Assembly: GCF_000306785.1 (NCBI RefSeq)
Contig: NC_017955.1
Location: 3,224,001 to 3,288,000 of the forward strand
From: Modestobacter italicus
GTDB lineage: Bacteria; Actinomycetota; Actinomycetes; Mycobacteriales; Geodermatophilaceae
Direction of reading: 5' to 3'
Length of the DNA stretch: 64,000 nt
Positions within the stretch are counted from its first letter, which is position 1. The number at the start of each line of letters is the position of its first letter. The translations under genes were made by a program, and so were the position numbers. Below, piece after piece: positions 31,112 through 39,779 of the stretch. A model generated the notes under the pieces. It was not told where the DNA came from. It was given only the letters and a program-made list of their open reading frames with translations, and ran no database searches.

Positions 31112-31480
31112 GTGACCGACTTCGACACCCTGGCCCACCGCTACATCGCGGCCTGGAACGAGACCGACGCCGACGCCCGCAGCGCGGCGGTGGCCGCCCT
31201 GTACGCCGAGGACGCCCGCTACACCGACCCGATGGTCGACGCGGAGGGCCGTGAGGCGATCGCGGCGACCATCGGCGCCGTGCAGCAGCAGTTCCCCGGC
31301 TTCGTCTTCCGGCTGGCCGGACCGGTCGACGCCCACCACGACCAGGCCCGGTTCAGCTGGGAGCTCGGGCCGGCCGGGGCCCCCGAGGCACCGATCGTCG
31401 GGTTCGACGTCGCCGTCCGCGACGCCGACGGCCGGCTGCGCAGCGTGCTCGGCTTCCTCGACCGGGTGCCAACCGCCTGA
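31112..31480 (+). CDS. SnoaL-like / NTF2-fold protein
   Basis: A 122-residue single-domain protein: DTLAHRYIAAWNETDADARS, YAEDARYTDPMVDAEGREAI and FRLAGPVDAHHDQARFSWEL are typical of the SnoaL-like polyketide-cyclase/ketosteroid-isomerase-type fold. The activity is not predictable; many are small-molecule isomerases or binding proteins. GTG 31112 has GAGGAGAGGA upstream. It is divergent from the XRE regulator and is its most likely target. Confidence 0.85.
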   Translation: MTDFDTLAHRYIAAWNETDADARSAAVAALYAEDARYTDPMVDAEGREAIAATIGAVQQQFPGFVFRLAGPVDAHHDQARFSWELGPAGAPEAPIVGFDVAVRDADGRLRSVLGFLDRVPTA

Positions 31481-31488
31481 CCCGTCCC

Positions 31489-31541
31489 GACCACGGGCCG
31501 GGCGCCGTCTCCGCGTCTGGAGGCCGGCCCGGCCCGTGGTC
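31489..31541 (+). terminator. 15-bp perfect hairpin after the SnoaL-like gene
   Basis: GACCACGGGCCGGGC (31489-31503) pairs perfectly with 31527-31541 around a 23-base loop, 9 bases past the stop at 31480. Confidence 0.75.
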
Positions 31542-31624
31542 CCCACCTGCGACCGATGATCCTGGCGTCGTCGCAGGGTCCTGTCCTCGTCACCCCTTGC
31601 GAGAGGAACGCCGTACGCCCGGTC

Positions 31625-32158
31625 GTGCTGTACCAGCTGTTGTCGGTGGACGGGGTCGCGGAGGAGCCCGGCGACTGGGTCCTCGACGTCGACGAGGAGG
31701 TGTTCGCCCACCTGGGCCGGGTCATCGCGCGGCAGGACGACGTCCTGCTCGGGCGCGGGACCTACGACTACTGGGCCGGGTACTGGCCCACCTCGGACGT
31801 CGAGCCGTTCGCCGCCTTCATCAACGGCACCCCCAAGCACGTGCTGACCTCCACCCCGCTGACCCAGCCGTGGTCGAACAGCACCGCCGTGCACGACCCG
31901 GCCGTCGGGTACGTGACCGCGCTCAAGCAGCGACCGGGCGGGGACATCGGCGTCCACGGCAGCACCACCCTCGCCCGCGCGCTGCTGGCCGCCGGCCTGG
32001 TCGACGAGCTGCAGCTGGTGGTGGCCCCGACGATCGCCGGGTCGGGGCGGCGGCTGTTCGAGGCCGGCGACCTGCGCCGGCTCGACCTGCGCGACGTCGC
32101 CCGGACCCCGACCGGCATCCTGCTGCTGCACTACGGCGTGCCCGCACCCCGCGACTGA
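31625..32158 (+). CDS. Dihydrofolate reductase family (RibD C-terminal-like) protein
   Basis: A protein of about 177 residues with the RibD-C/DHFR-like fold: [52 protein letters not shown] and GSGRRLFEAGDLRRL. Such stand-alone proteins bind NADPH and probably reduce a small molecule. The start is doubtful. GTG 31625 is the nearest accepted codon. A good site (GAGAGGA, 31601-31607) instead points at GTA 31613, while an ATG at 31556 would add 23 residues with poor codon bias and no binding site. Confidence 0.83.
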   Translation: MLYQLLSVDGVAEEPGDWVLDVDEEVFAHLGRVIARQDDVLLGRGTYDYWAGYWPTSDVEPFAAFINGTPKHVLTSTPLTQPWSNSTAVHDPAVGYVTALKQRPGGDIGVHGSTTLARALLAAGLVDELQLVVAPTIAGSGRRLFEAGDLRRLDLRDVARTPTGILLLHYGVPAPRD

Positions 32159-32168
32159 CGTCGACCGA

Positions 32169-32229
32169 GATCACCTCGGGTCGGGCGTCGTCTCCCGTCG
32201 CGCGAGGCACCGCTGCACCCGAGGTGATC
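32169..32229 (+). terminator. 13-bp perfect inverted repeat after the DHFR-like gene
   Basis: GATCACCTCGGGT (32169-32181) and ACCCGAGGTGATC (32217-32229) are exact reverse complements, separated by 35 bases, starting 10 bases past the stop. The long loop makes it a weaker terminator candidate; it could also be an operator for the following gene. Confidence 0.5.
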
Positions 32230-32277
32230 ACGCGACCGGCCGCCGCTACCGTGGCCCGGACCGTCAGCGGAGGTGGC

Positions 32278-33060
32278 ATGGCCGGGCAGGGCACCCGTTC
32301 CCGCACCGATCGAGCGGCCCCGGGCCCGCGCCCCGGGCGGCTGCCGGCGCTGGCGGACGCGGTCGCCGTCCACCTGGGCCGGTTCCTGGTCATGGTCGTG
32401 GTGCTGGAGGTGGCCGGCGCCCTCGGCGTCCGGGGGTGGTACCTCGGGCTGACCGCCAACGTGGCGGTCACCGGCTACGCGGTCGTGCTCGTCACCCGCC
32501 GCCGGCTGTGGCGGGCGATCGGGGCGACCACGGCCTGGCGGTCCTGGGCCGCCGCGCTGACGGCCGTGCCGCTGCTGGCCGAGGCGCTCTCCTGGGCGCT
32601 GCCGGCGGGTCTGCGGGACCGCGCGCCCGGCGTCGGGCTGTGGGCGCTCACCCTGCTGCTGGTCGGCGTGAACGAGGAGCTGACCAGCCGCGGCGTCGTC
32701 CTCTCCGGGCTGCTGACCCGCTACCGGCCGACCGTCGCGGTGGCGCTGACCGCAGCGCTGTTCGGCCTGCAGCACCTGTCCGCGCTGGCGCTGACCGACC
32801 GGCAGCTGGGTGACGTGCTGGGCAACGTCGGCCTCTCCGCGGTCGCCGGCTTCGCCTGGGCGGCCTGGCAGTGGCGCTTCCGGTGGATCCCCGTCCTGGT
32901 CGTCGTCCACGCCGTCGCCGACCTGGTCACCCTGCTGGCCGCCGAGCCGCTGCCGGACGCCGCGATCGCCGCAGCGCACGTGGGCCTGCTGCTCTTCGGC
33001 GTCGCGCTGCTGGCCTGGCCGCGGCGCGAGGTGGGACCGCCCGGCCTGCGGCTGGCCTAG
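32278..33060 (+). CDS. CPBP family intramembrane metalloprotease
   Basis: A 260-residue multi-pass membrane protein of the CAAX protease/bacteriocin-processing (Abi) family. The motifs are EELTSR (E-E-x3-R pattern, in NEELTSRGVVLSGLL), FGLQHLSAL with the first His, and VVVHAVADL with the second His. About seven hydrophobic segments. ATG 32278 with GCGGAGG upstream. The substrate is unknown. The leader around its start is nearly identical to that of the next gene. Confidence 0.9.
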   Translation: MAGQGTRSRTDRAAPGPRPGRLPALADAVAVHLGRFLVMVVVLEVAGALGVRGWYLGLTANVAVTGYAVVLVTRRRLWRAIGATTAWRSWAAALTAVPLLAEALSWALPAGLRDRAPGVGLWALTLLLVGVNEELTSRGVVLSGLLTRYRPTVAVALTAALFGLQHLSALALTDRQLGDVLGNVGLSAVAGFAWAAWQWRFRWIPVLVVVHAVADLVTLLAAEPLPDAAIAAAHVGLLLFGVALLAWPRREVGPPGLRLA

Positions 33061-33087
33061 CCTGGGACGCCCGTCAGCGGAGGCGAC

Positions 33088-33921
33088 ATGGCCGGACGAC
33101 GCAGCTACCCCCACGGCGTGACCTGCTGGATCGACAGCGAGCAGCCCGACCTCGAGGCGGCGGCGGGCTTCTACCGCGGGCTCTTCGGCTGGACGCTCAC
33201 CGACGTCGTACCGCCGGACGCCCCCGGCTCCTACCTGATCGCGACCCTCGACGGGCAGGACGTCGCCGCGCTCGGGCCGGCGACCGGCAGCACCGCCACC
33301 TGGAACACCTACGTCGCGGTGGACGACGCCGACACCACGGCCGCCGCCGTCGCGGCGGCCGGCGGGTCGGTCCTGACGCCGCCGGCCGACGCCGGACCCG
33401 GCGGCCGGGCGGCCGCGTGCGCCGACCCGCAGGGCGCGGAGTTCGCGCTGTGGCAGGCCCGCCGGCGGCTCGGTGCGCAGCTGACCAACGCCCCGGGCAC
33501 CTGGAACTTCTCCGACCTGCACACCCCGGACCGCGACGCGGCGATGGCCTTCTACGCACCGCTGTTCGGCTGGCTGGCCGTCGACATGGCGCAGGGCGCC
33601 GGGACGATGCTGCAGGTGCCGGGGTACGGCGACCACCTGGCCGCCACGGTGGACCCCGGGATCCACGAGCGGCAGGCCGCGGCGCCGCCCGGCTTCGCGG
33701 ACGTGATCGGCAGCCTGGTGGTGGCCCCCGACGAGCCGGCGCACTGGCACGTCACGTTCACCGTCGCCGACCGGGACGACAGCGTCACGACCGCCGAGCG
33801 GCTCGGCGCGACCGTGCTGCGGTCGGCCGACGAGCTGTGGACCCGCAACGCGCTGCTGCGCGACCCGCAGGGTGCCGAGTTCACGGTCAGCCAGTTCACC
33901 CCGCCGGACGGCGACTGGTGA
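33088..33921 (+). CDS. VOC family protein with two glyoxalase-like domains
   Basis: A 277-residue protein made of two VOC domains in tandem: residues about 8-125 (HGVTCWIDSEQPDLEAAAGF ... DPQGAEFALWQA) and 140-275 (LHTPDRDAAMAFYAPLFGWL ... DPQGAEFTVSQF). Each begins with the helix FY.GLFGW/FYAPLFGWL and ends with DPQGAEF, as in hydroxylase/CFP30B-like proteins. ATG 33088 with GCGGAGG upstream. It converges on the epoxide hydrolase gene with no bases between stops. Confidence 0.9.
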   Translation: MAGRRSYPHGVTCWIDSEQPDLEAAAGFYRGLFGWTLTDVVPPDAPGSYLIATLDGQDVAALGPATGSTATWNTYVAVDDADTTAAAVAAAGGSVLTPPADAGPGGRAAACADPQGAEFALWQARRRLGAQLTNAPGTWNFSDLHTPDRDAAMAFYAPLFGWLAVDMAQGAGTMLQVPGYGDHLAATVDPGIHERQAAAPPGFADVIGSLVVAPDEPAHWHVTFTVADRDDSVTTAERLGATVLRSADELWTRNALLRDPQGAEFTVSQFTPPDGDW

Positions 33922-34857
33922 TCACCCGGGCCGATCGCCCGCCCGGGCGAGGGCGACCGCCTCGGCGACCCCGGCGGCGTACGCGGCCGGCTGCTCCCAG
34001 GCCGCGAAGTGCCCGCCGGAGGGGAGGTCGTGCCAGGCGTGCACGGCGAACACCCGCTCGGCGAACTCGCGGGGCGCGTTGACCAGGTCGCGCGGGCCCA
34101 CGGTGAACACCGCGGGGGCGACCGGCCGCCCGGCCGGGACCGAGCTCTGCGCGTAGGGGGTGAACGACGTGCCGATCGTGCCGGTCACCCAGTAGGCGGT
34201 GATCCAGGTGAGCAGCTCGTCGCGGGAGAACACCCTGGTCACGTCGCCGCCGTTGTCGGTCCACGAGGTGTACTTCTCCAGCAGCCAGGCGGCGAGGCCG
34301 GCCGGGGAGTCGCCCAGGCCGACGGCGAGGGTGCGCGGCTTCGTCGACTGCTCGTGCATGTACCCGCCCTCGGTCGCCTGCCAGTGCCGGCCGTGCGCGA
34401 CGTACGCCGTCTCGGTCGCCGACAGGTCGTCGGGGAGCGCGTCGAGGAAGTGGTACTGCGAGACGTCGGTGAGGTGCAGCGCGGACACCGCCTCCGGGTG
34501 CGCGGCGGCCAGCGCCTCGGCGACGTCGCACCCGACGTCCCCGGCGGAGAGGACGTACCGGTCGACGCCGAGCGCGGCCATGCCGTCGGCGACCACCTCG
34601 GCGATCTGCGCCGAGGCCAGCCCGCCTGTCGGCACCGGGGCGGCGAACGGGAAGCCGGGCAGCGCCGGGACGACGACGTGGTGCGCACCCAGCAGCGGCA
34701 GCAGCCGCTCGAAGCGCAGCACCGAGTCCGGCCAGCCGTGCAGCAGCACGACCGTCGTGGCCCGCGGGTCCGCCGACCGCTGGTGCACCAGCCGCAGCGG
34801 GCCGCGCGCGGTGTCCACGACCTCCCACGGGAGCGCCCGCACCCGGTCCTCGTGCAC
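33922..34857 (-). CDS. Epoxide hydrolase, alpha/beta fold, N-terminally short
   Basis: A 311-residue alpha/beta hydrolase of the epoxide hydrolase type: oxyanion HGWPDS, nucleophile Asp in SAGDVGCDVAEAL, GYMHEQSTKPRTLAVGLGDS, EKYTSWTD and the catalytic His in GGHFAAWEQPAAY. These open epoxides to diols. Family members begin with an EHN domain of about 100 residues. Here only its tail survives, and recognisable family sequence (DGYDWRVHED) extends seven codons upstream of the first start codon, GTG 34857. The gene therefore looks truncated at its 5' end, although the active site is whole. Confidence 0.82.
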   Translation of the reverse strand: MHEDRVRALPWEVVDTARGPLRLVHQRSADPRATTVVLLHGWPDSVLRFERLLPLLGAHHVVVPALPGFPFAAPVPTGGLASAQIAEVVADGMAALGVDRYVLSAGDVGCDVAEALAAAHPEAVSALHLTDVSQYHFLDALPDDLSATETAYVAHGRHWQATEGGYMHEQSTKPRTLAVGLGDSPAGLAAWLLEKYTSWTDNGGDVTRVFSRDELLTWITAYWVTGTIGTSFTPYAQSSVPAGRPVAPAVFTVGPRDLVNAPREFAERVFAVHAWHDLPSGGHFAAWEQPAAYAAGVAEAVALARAGDRPG

Positions 34858-34879
34858 CCGCCAGTCGTAGCCGTCGGCC

Positions 34880-35041
34880 CTACGCGAGCAGGTCGGCCAG
34901 CAGCGCCGGGTCGACCCCGTGCGCGGGGCCCAGCGTCGACGCCGTGGGGACGGCGCGGTGCCGGCGCACCCGGTCCCGCAGGTCGTCGAGGACGTCGGAC
35001 GGGACGGCGGCGGGCGCTCCGGTGACCACGGCCAGCATCAT
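34880..35041 (-). CDS. Hypothetical 53-residue protein
   Basis: A short frame between EF-G2 and the epoxide hydrolase, from ATG 35041 (MMLAVVTGAPAAVPSDVLDD) to TAG at 34880. Codon bias is excellent, but the ribosome binding site is only a GAGG four bases upstream. It could be a real small gene or the 3' remnant of a larger one. Its stop coincides with the point where the epoxide hydrolase homology breaks off. Function unknown. Confidence 0.45.
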   Translation of the reverse strand: MMLAVVTGAPAAVPSDVLDDLRDRVRRHRAVPTASTLGPAHGVDPALLADLLA

Positions 35042-35094
35042 GACCTCGACCGCCCGGGCCGGTCGAGCCCCCGACAACCGGCCGTGCCACCGGG

Positions 35095-37191
35095 TCAGAC
35101 GGGTTGCAGCTCCGCGACGACGGCGGCCGGGGCGGGCTCGTGGCCCAGCGGACGGCGGGTGAACCGGCCGGTGCCGTGGGACACCGACCGCAGCGCACCG
35201 GCGTAGCTCAGCAGCTCCCGTTCCGGCACCTCGGCCAGCACGGTCGTGGCGTCGCGGTCGGGCTGGGCGACGCTGCCGGTGACCCGGGCCCGCCGGCCGG
35301 CGAGGTCGCTGAGCACCGGCCCGACGTGCTCGGCCGGCACGGTCACCTCCACCGCGCACCACGGTTCCAGCACCGTCGTCCCGGCCGCCTGGGCGAGCTC
35401 CCGGAGCCCGAGCGCCCCGGCCGCCTGGAACGCGGCGTCGGAGGAGTCGACCGAGTGCGCCTTGCCGTCGACCAGGGTCACGGCGACGTCGACCAGCGGC
35501 CGGTTGCCGCTCACGCCCCGGGCCGCCTGCGCGCGCACGCCCTTCTCCACGCTGCCGTGGTACGCCGTCGGCACCGCTCCCCCGACCACCCGCTGGGCGA
35601 AGGTGATGCCCGATCCCGGGGGCCCGGGTTCGGCCTCCAGCACGACGACGGCGTACTGCCCGTGCCCGCCGGACTGCTTCACGTGCCGCGCGGTCACCGT
35701 GGCCGGGCCGGCCAGCGTCTCCACCATCGGGACCAGCACCGGCGGGGTCTGCAGGCTCACCCCGTACCGGGTGCGCAGCCGGTCCAGCAGCACCTCGGCG
35801 TGCGCGTCGCCGACGGTCCACAGCAGCAGCTGCCCGGTGTCGGCCCGCCGCTCCACCCGGACCGACGGGTCCTCGGTGGCGAGCCGGGTCAGCGCGCCGG
35901 CCAGCCGGTCCTCGTCGCTGCGGGACGCCGCCGCGACCGCGACCGGCTGCTGCGGGTCCGGCAGCGGCCACGGCGTGACCAGCAGCGGCCGGACCGGGTC
36001 GGACAGCGTGTCCCCGGTCTCGGCGCTGCCGAGCCGGGCGACCGCGCAGACGTCGCCGGCCGGGCACTCGGCCACCGGCCGCAGCGTGCTGCCCAGCACG
36101 CAGGAGATCGTGCCCACCCGTTCGTCGGCGTCGTGGTCGGGGTGGTTCTCCCCCCACCCGTGGAGGGTGCCGTGGCCGCAGACGTGCACCGCGGCGTCCG
36201 GGCGCAGCGTGCCGGAGAAGACCCGCACCAGCGAGATCCGGCCCAGGTAGGGGTCGGTCGTCGTCTTGACCACCTCGGCCACCAGCGGACCGGCGGGGTC
36301 GCAGCCGACCACGCCGGCCGGGGCGCCGTCGGGGCGGGAGACGGCGGGGCAGGGCCGCTCCAGCGGTGACGGGAAGGCGCTGACCAGCAGGTCGAGCAGC
36401 TCGCGCACGCCCACGCCGGACAGCGGGGCGGTGCACAGCACCGGGTGGAAGGCGCCGCGGGCGACCGCCGTCTCCAGGTCGGGCACCAGGTCGGCGACGG
36501 CGAGCGGTTCCCCGGCGAGGTAGCGGTCCATCAGCGACTCGTCCTCGCTCTCGGCGATCACCGCCTCGACCAGCTCGGCGCGCAGCCGGGCGGCCTCGGC
36601 GTCGCCCTGGTCCGGTTCGAGCAGCGACGTGAGCCGGCCACCCGCCGGGTCGAGGACGTGCAGCGGGTGCACGCCGAGGCCGAGCTGCTCCTGGCAGGCG
36701 CGGACGACGGCCGGGACGTCGGCCCGGGCCCGGTCGAGCTGGGTGACCACGACCGCGCGGGGCAGCCCCACCGCGGCGCACTCGTCCCACAGCTGCACGG
36801 TCGCGGCGTCGACGCCGCTGACCGCGGAGACGACGAAGAGCGCGGCGTCGGCTGCGCGCAGGGCAGCGCGCAGCTCCCCCACGAAGTCCGGCGCACCGGG
36901 GGTGTCGAGCAGGGTGATCCGGTGGTCGGCGTGCTCGACGGTCGCCGCGTGCAGGGTGACCGAGTGCTGCAGCCGGACCTCGACCTCGTCGGTGTCCAGG
37001 CAGGTGGTGCCGTCCTCGACCCGGCCGGCCCGGGTCAGCGCCCCCGTCGCCACCACGAGGGCCTCCGCCAGGGTGGTCTTGCCGGCCCCCGGGCGGCCGA
37101 CGAGCACGACGTTGCGCACCCGTTCCGGCGCCCGGGGCGCGGGCGCCCCGGAGGCCTCCTTGCTGCTGTCCTTGTTGCCGTGTGCCGCCAC
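35095..37191 (-). CDS. EF-G-like protein EF-G2 (translation GTPase paralogue)
   Basis: A 698-residue translation-factor GTPase. G1 is GRPGAGKTT (32-40) and G3 DTPG (96-99). G4 is TQLD (150-153) where canonical EF-G has NKxD. Domains II-V follow, including HVKQSGGHGQYAVVVLEAEP and GSVEKGVRAQAARGVSG. These match the actinobacterial second EF-G, whose role in translocation or recycling is not settled; it is not the main fusA. GTG 37191 has GGAGG five bases upstream. It is divergent from hrpB. Confidence 0.93.
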   Translation of the reverse strand: MAAHGNKDSSKEASGAPAPRAPERVRNVVLVGRPGAGKTTLAEALVVATGALTRAGRVEDGTTCLDTDEVEVRLQHSVTLHAATVEHADHRITLLDTPGAPDFVGELRAALRAADAALFVVSAVSGVDAATVQLWDECAAVGLPRAVVVTQLDRARADVPAVVRACQEQLGLGVHPLHVLDPAGGRLTSLLEPDQGDAEAARLRAELVEAVIAESEDESLMDRYLAGEPLAVADLVPDLETAVARGAFHPVLCTAPLSGVGVRELLDLLVSAFPSPLERPCPAVSRPDGAPAGVVGCDPAGPLVAEVVKTTTDPYLGRISLVRVFSGTLRPDAAVHVCGHGTLHGWGENHPDHDADERVGTISCVLGSTLRPVAECPAGDVCAVARLGSAETGDTLSDPVRPLLVTPWPLPDPQQPVAVAAASRSDEDRLAGALTRLATEDPSVRVERRADTGQLLLWTVGDAHAEVLLDRLRTRYGVSLQTPPVLVPMVETLAGPATVTARHVKQSGGHGQYAVVVLEAEPGPPGSGITFAQRVVGGAVPTAYHGSVEKGVRAQAARGVSGNRPLVDVAVTLVDGKAHSVDSSDAAFQAAGALGLRELAQAAGTTVLEPWCAVEVTVPAEHVGPVLSDLAGRRARVTGSVAQPDRDATTVLAEVPERELLSYAGALRSVSHGTGRFTRRPLGHEPAPAAVVAELQPV

Positions 37192-37278
37192 GCGGACCTC
37201 CGGTGAGACGTCGTTGTCCCCGTGGGTCCAGCCTGGCCCCGCTCCGCTCCGCGGACAAGGGCTGACCAGACTGAGCTC

Positions 37279-39747
37279 GTGCTGCCGCCGACCGGGACCC
37301 CGGGGACCGACCTCCCGGTCCGCTCGGTGCTGCCCGCCCTCGACGCCGCCCTGACCGCCGCGGGTGCCGCGGTGCTCGTCGCCCCACCGGGCACCGGCAA
37401 GACCACGCTGGTGCCGCTCGCACTGGCCGGCCGGGTGCCCGGCACCGTGCTCGTCGCCGAGCCGCGCCGGGTGGCGGCCCGGGCCGCGGCCCGGCGGATG
37501 GCCGCGCTGCTCGGCGAGCCGGTCGGGGCGTCGGTGGGCTACAGCGTCCGCGGCGACAGCCGGCGCAGCGCGGCGACCCGGGTGGAGGTGGTCACCACCG
37601 GGTTGCTGGTCCGCCGGCTGCAGGCCGACCCCGAGCTGCCCGGCGTCGGGGCCGTCGTGCTCGACGAGTGCCACGAGCGGCAGCTGGACACCGACCTCGC
37701 GCTGGCCTTCACCCTCGACGTGCGGGCGGCGCTGCGCCCCGAGCTGGCGCTGCTGGCCATGTCGGCGACGGCGCAGGCCGGCCGGCTCGCCGCGCTGATG
37801 GGGGACGCGCCCGTGCTGGAGGCGACCGGCGCGCTGCACGACGTCGAGCCGGTGTGGTGCCCGCCCAGCCCGCCGGTCGCCCCGCCGCTGGGCACCCGGG
37901 TCGACCCGCGGCTGCTGACGGCGGTGGCCGGCACGGTCCGCCGGGCGCTGGCGGAGACCGCCGGCGACGTGCTGGTCTTCCTGCCGGGCGCGGCGGAGAT
38001 CGGCCGGGTCGCCGGGCTGCTGGCCGGGGTGGACGCCGACGTCCGGCCGCTGCACGGCCGGCTGCCCGCGGCGGACCAGGACGCCGCGCTCACCCCGGGG
38101 CCGCGCCGCCGTGTCGTCCTGTCGACCGACGTCGCCGAGACCAGCCTGACCGTCCCCGGCGTGCGCACGGTGGTCGACGCGGGCCTGGCCCGGGTGCCGC
38201 GGTTCGACGTCGCCCGGGGCATGGGCGCGCTGGCCACCGTGCGGGTGTCCCGGGCCGCGGCCGTGCAGCGCGCCGGCCGCGCCGGCCGGGAGGCGCCGGG
38301 CCGGGTGTACCGGCTCTGGTCGGCCGCCGAGCACGACCGGCTGCCGGCCGCGGCGGAGCCCGAGATCGCCGCCGCCGACCTCACCGGCCTGGCGCTGGAG
38401 CTGGCCTGCTGGGGCGCGCCCGACGGCGCCGGCCTGGCGCTGCCCGACCCACCCCCCGCCGCGGCGTTCGACGTGGCCCGGGCGACCCTGCGCGAGCTCG
38501 GCGCGGTCGACGCCGCCGGCCGGGTGACCGCGCGCGGCCGGTCGCTGACCGCGGTCGGCGCGCACCCACGGCTGGCCCGCGCGCTGCTCGACGGCGCCCC
38601 GCTGGTCGGCCGGCGACGGGCGGCGGAGGTGGTGGCGCTGCTGTCGGCCGACGTCCCGGCCCGCTCCGACGACCTGGTGGCCGGCTGGCGGGAGCTGCGC
38701 CGCAACCGGGAACCCCGCTGGCGCGACGAGGTCGACCGGCTCGGCCGCGCCGCACCTCCCGCGCCCGACACCGACCTGACCGACGACGTCGCCGCCGGGC
38801 TGGTGGTCGGCCTGGCCCACCCGGAGTGGCTGGCCCGCCGCCGGCCGGGAGCGGAGCGGACCTACCTGCTGGCCGCCGGCACCGGCGCGGAGCTGGCGCC
38901 GGGCACCGCGCTGAACGGTGCGGAGTGGCTGGCCGTCGCCGCCGCGGACCGCTCCCCCGGGCGGCGCGACGCCCGAGTGCGGACGGCGGTGGCCGTCGAC
39001 CGGGCGACCGCGCTGGAGGCCGGCGCGGCCGCGCACACCGACGCCGCGGAGGTCGTGTGGCGGGACGGCGACGTGGCCGCCGCGCGGGTGGAGCGGCTGG
39101 GCGCGATCGTGCTCCGCGAACGGCCGCTGACCGACCCGGACCCGGCGGCGGTGGCCGCCGCGGTCGCCGCGGGCCTGCGCGCCGAGGGGCTGGACCTGCT
39201 CCGCTGGACGTCGGCCGCGACCGGCCTCCGGCAGCGGCTGGCCGCCGCGCACGCCGGGCTCGGGCCCCCGTGGCCACCGGTGGACAACGAGGCGCTGCGG
39301 GCCGCGTTCGCCGAGAGCCCGGCGGTCACCGCGGCGCGCAGCCGCCGGGACCTGGCCCGGGTCGACGTCGTCGCCGCGCTGCGCGCGCTGCTGCCGTGGC
39401 AGCTGGCCGGCCGGCTCGAGGAGCTGGTGCCCGAGCGGGTCGAGGTGCCGACCGGGTCGCGGGTCCGGGTCGACTACGCCGACCCCGCGGTGCCCACGCT
39501 GTCGGTGCGGGTGCAGGAGGTGTTCGGCTGGGCCGCCGCGCCGGTGGTCGCCGGCCGGCCGCTGCGGCTGCAGCTGCTGTCCCCCGCCGGCCGGGTGGTC
39601 GCCACCACCGCCGACCTGGCCGGCTTCTGGTCGACCGGCTGGCCCGCCGTCCGCAGCGAGCTCCGCGGCCGGTACCCGCGGCACCCCTGGCCCGAGGACC
39701 CGGCGAGCGCGGCGGCGACCCGCCGGGCGAAACCCCGCGGGACCTGA
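37279..39747 (+). CDS. hrpB: ATP-dependent helicase HrpB
   Basis: An 822-residue DEAH-type superfamily 2 helicase: Walker A APPGTGKTT (35-43), DECH (129-132), SAT (162-164), motif VI QRAGRAGR (about 335) and the HrpB C-terminal domain ending PWPEDPASAAATRRAKPRGT (usual ending HPWPEDP). HrpB is a putative RNA helicase whose targets are unclear. GTG 37279 is preferred because the family N-terminus (LPVRSVLPAL) follows directly. There are 87 bases to the divergent EF-G2 start. Confidence 0.95.
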   Translation: MLPPTGTPGTDLPVRSVLPALDAALTAAGAAVLVAPPGTGKTTLVPLALAGRVPGTVLVAEPRRVAARAAARRMAALLGEPVGASVGYSVRGDSRRSAATRVEVVTTGLLVRRLQADPELPGVGAVVLDECHERQLDTDLALAFTLDVRAALRPELALLAMSATAQAGRLAALMGDAPVLEATGALHDVEPVWCPPSPPVAPPLGTRVDPRLLTAVAGTVRRALAETAGDVLVFLPGAAEIGRVAGLLAGVDADVRPLHGRLPAADQDAALTPGPRRRVVLSTDVAETSLTVPGVRTVVDAGLARVPRFDVARGMGALATVRVSRAAAVQRAGRAGREAPGRVYRLWSAAEHDRLPAAAEPEIAAADLTGLALELACWGAPDGAGLALPDPPPAAAFDVARATLRELGAVDAAGRVTARGRSLTAVGAHPRLARALLDGAPLVGRRRAAEVVALLSADVPARSDDLVAGWRELRRNREPRWRDEVDRLGRAAPPAPDTDLTDDVAAGLVVGLAHPEWLARRRPGAERTYLLAAGTGAELAPGTALNGAEWLAVAAADRSPGRRDARVRTAVAVDRATALEAGAAAHTDAAEVVWRDGDVAAARVERLGAIVLRERPLTDPDPAAVAAAVAAGLRAEGLDLLRWTSAATGLRQRLAAAHAGLGPPWPPVDNEALRAAFAESPAVTAARSRRDLARVDVVAALRALLPWQLAGRLEELVPERVEVPTGSRVRVDYADPAVPTLSVRVQEVFGWAAAPVVAGRPLRLQLLSPAGRVVATTADLAGFWSTGWPAVRSELRGRYPRHPWPEDPASAAATRRAKPRGT

Positions 39748-39759
39748 CCGGCAGCGTCG

Positions 39760-39779
39760 ATGTGTACGCTCGTACACAT
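39760..39779 (+). promoter_or_regulatory. TetR operator overlapping the start codon and -10
   Basis: ATGTGTACG-CT-CGTACACAT is a perfect 20-base palindrome. It contains TACGCT (39765-39770), a TAnnnT -10 element, and its last two bases are the A and T of ATG 39778. With seven bases from -10 to ATG and no ribosome binding site, the transcript is probably leaderless and the repressor would cover both promoter and start. Confidence 0.75.

Noticed and set aside
31556-31624. ATG 31556 as start of the DHFR-like protein
   Set aside because: No ribosome binding site, atypical codons and no family homology in the added 23 residues.
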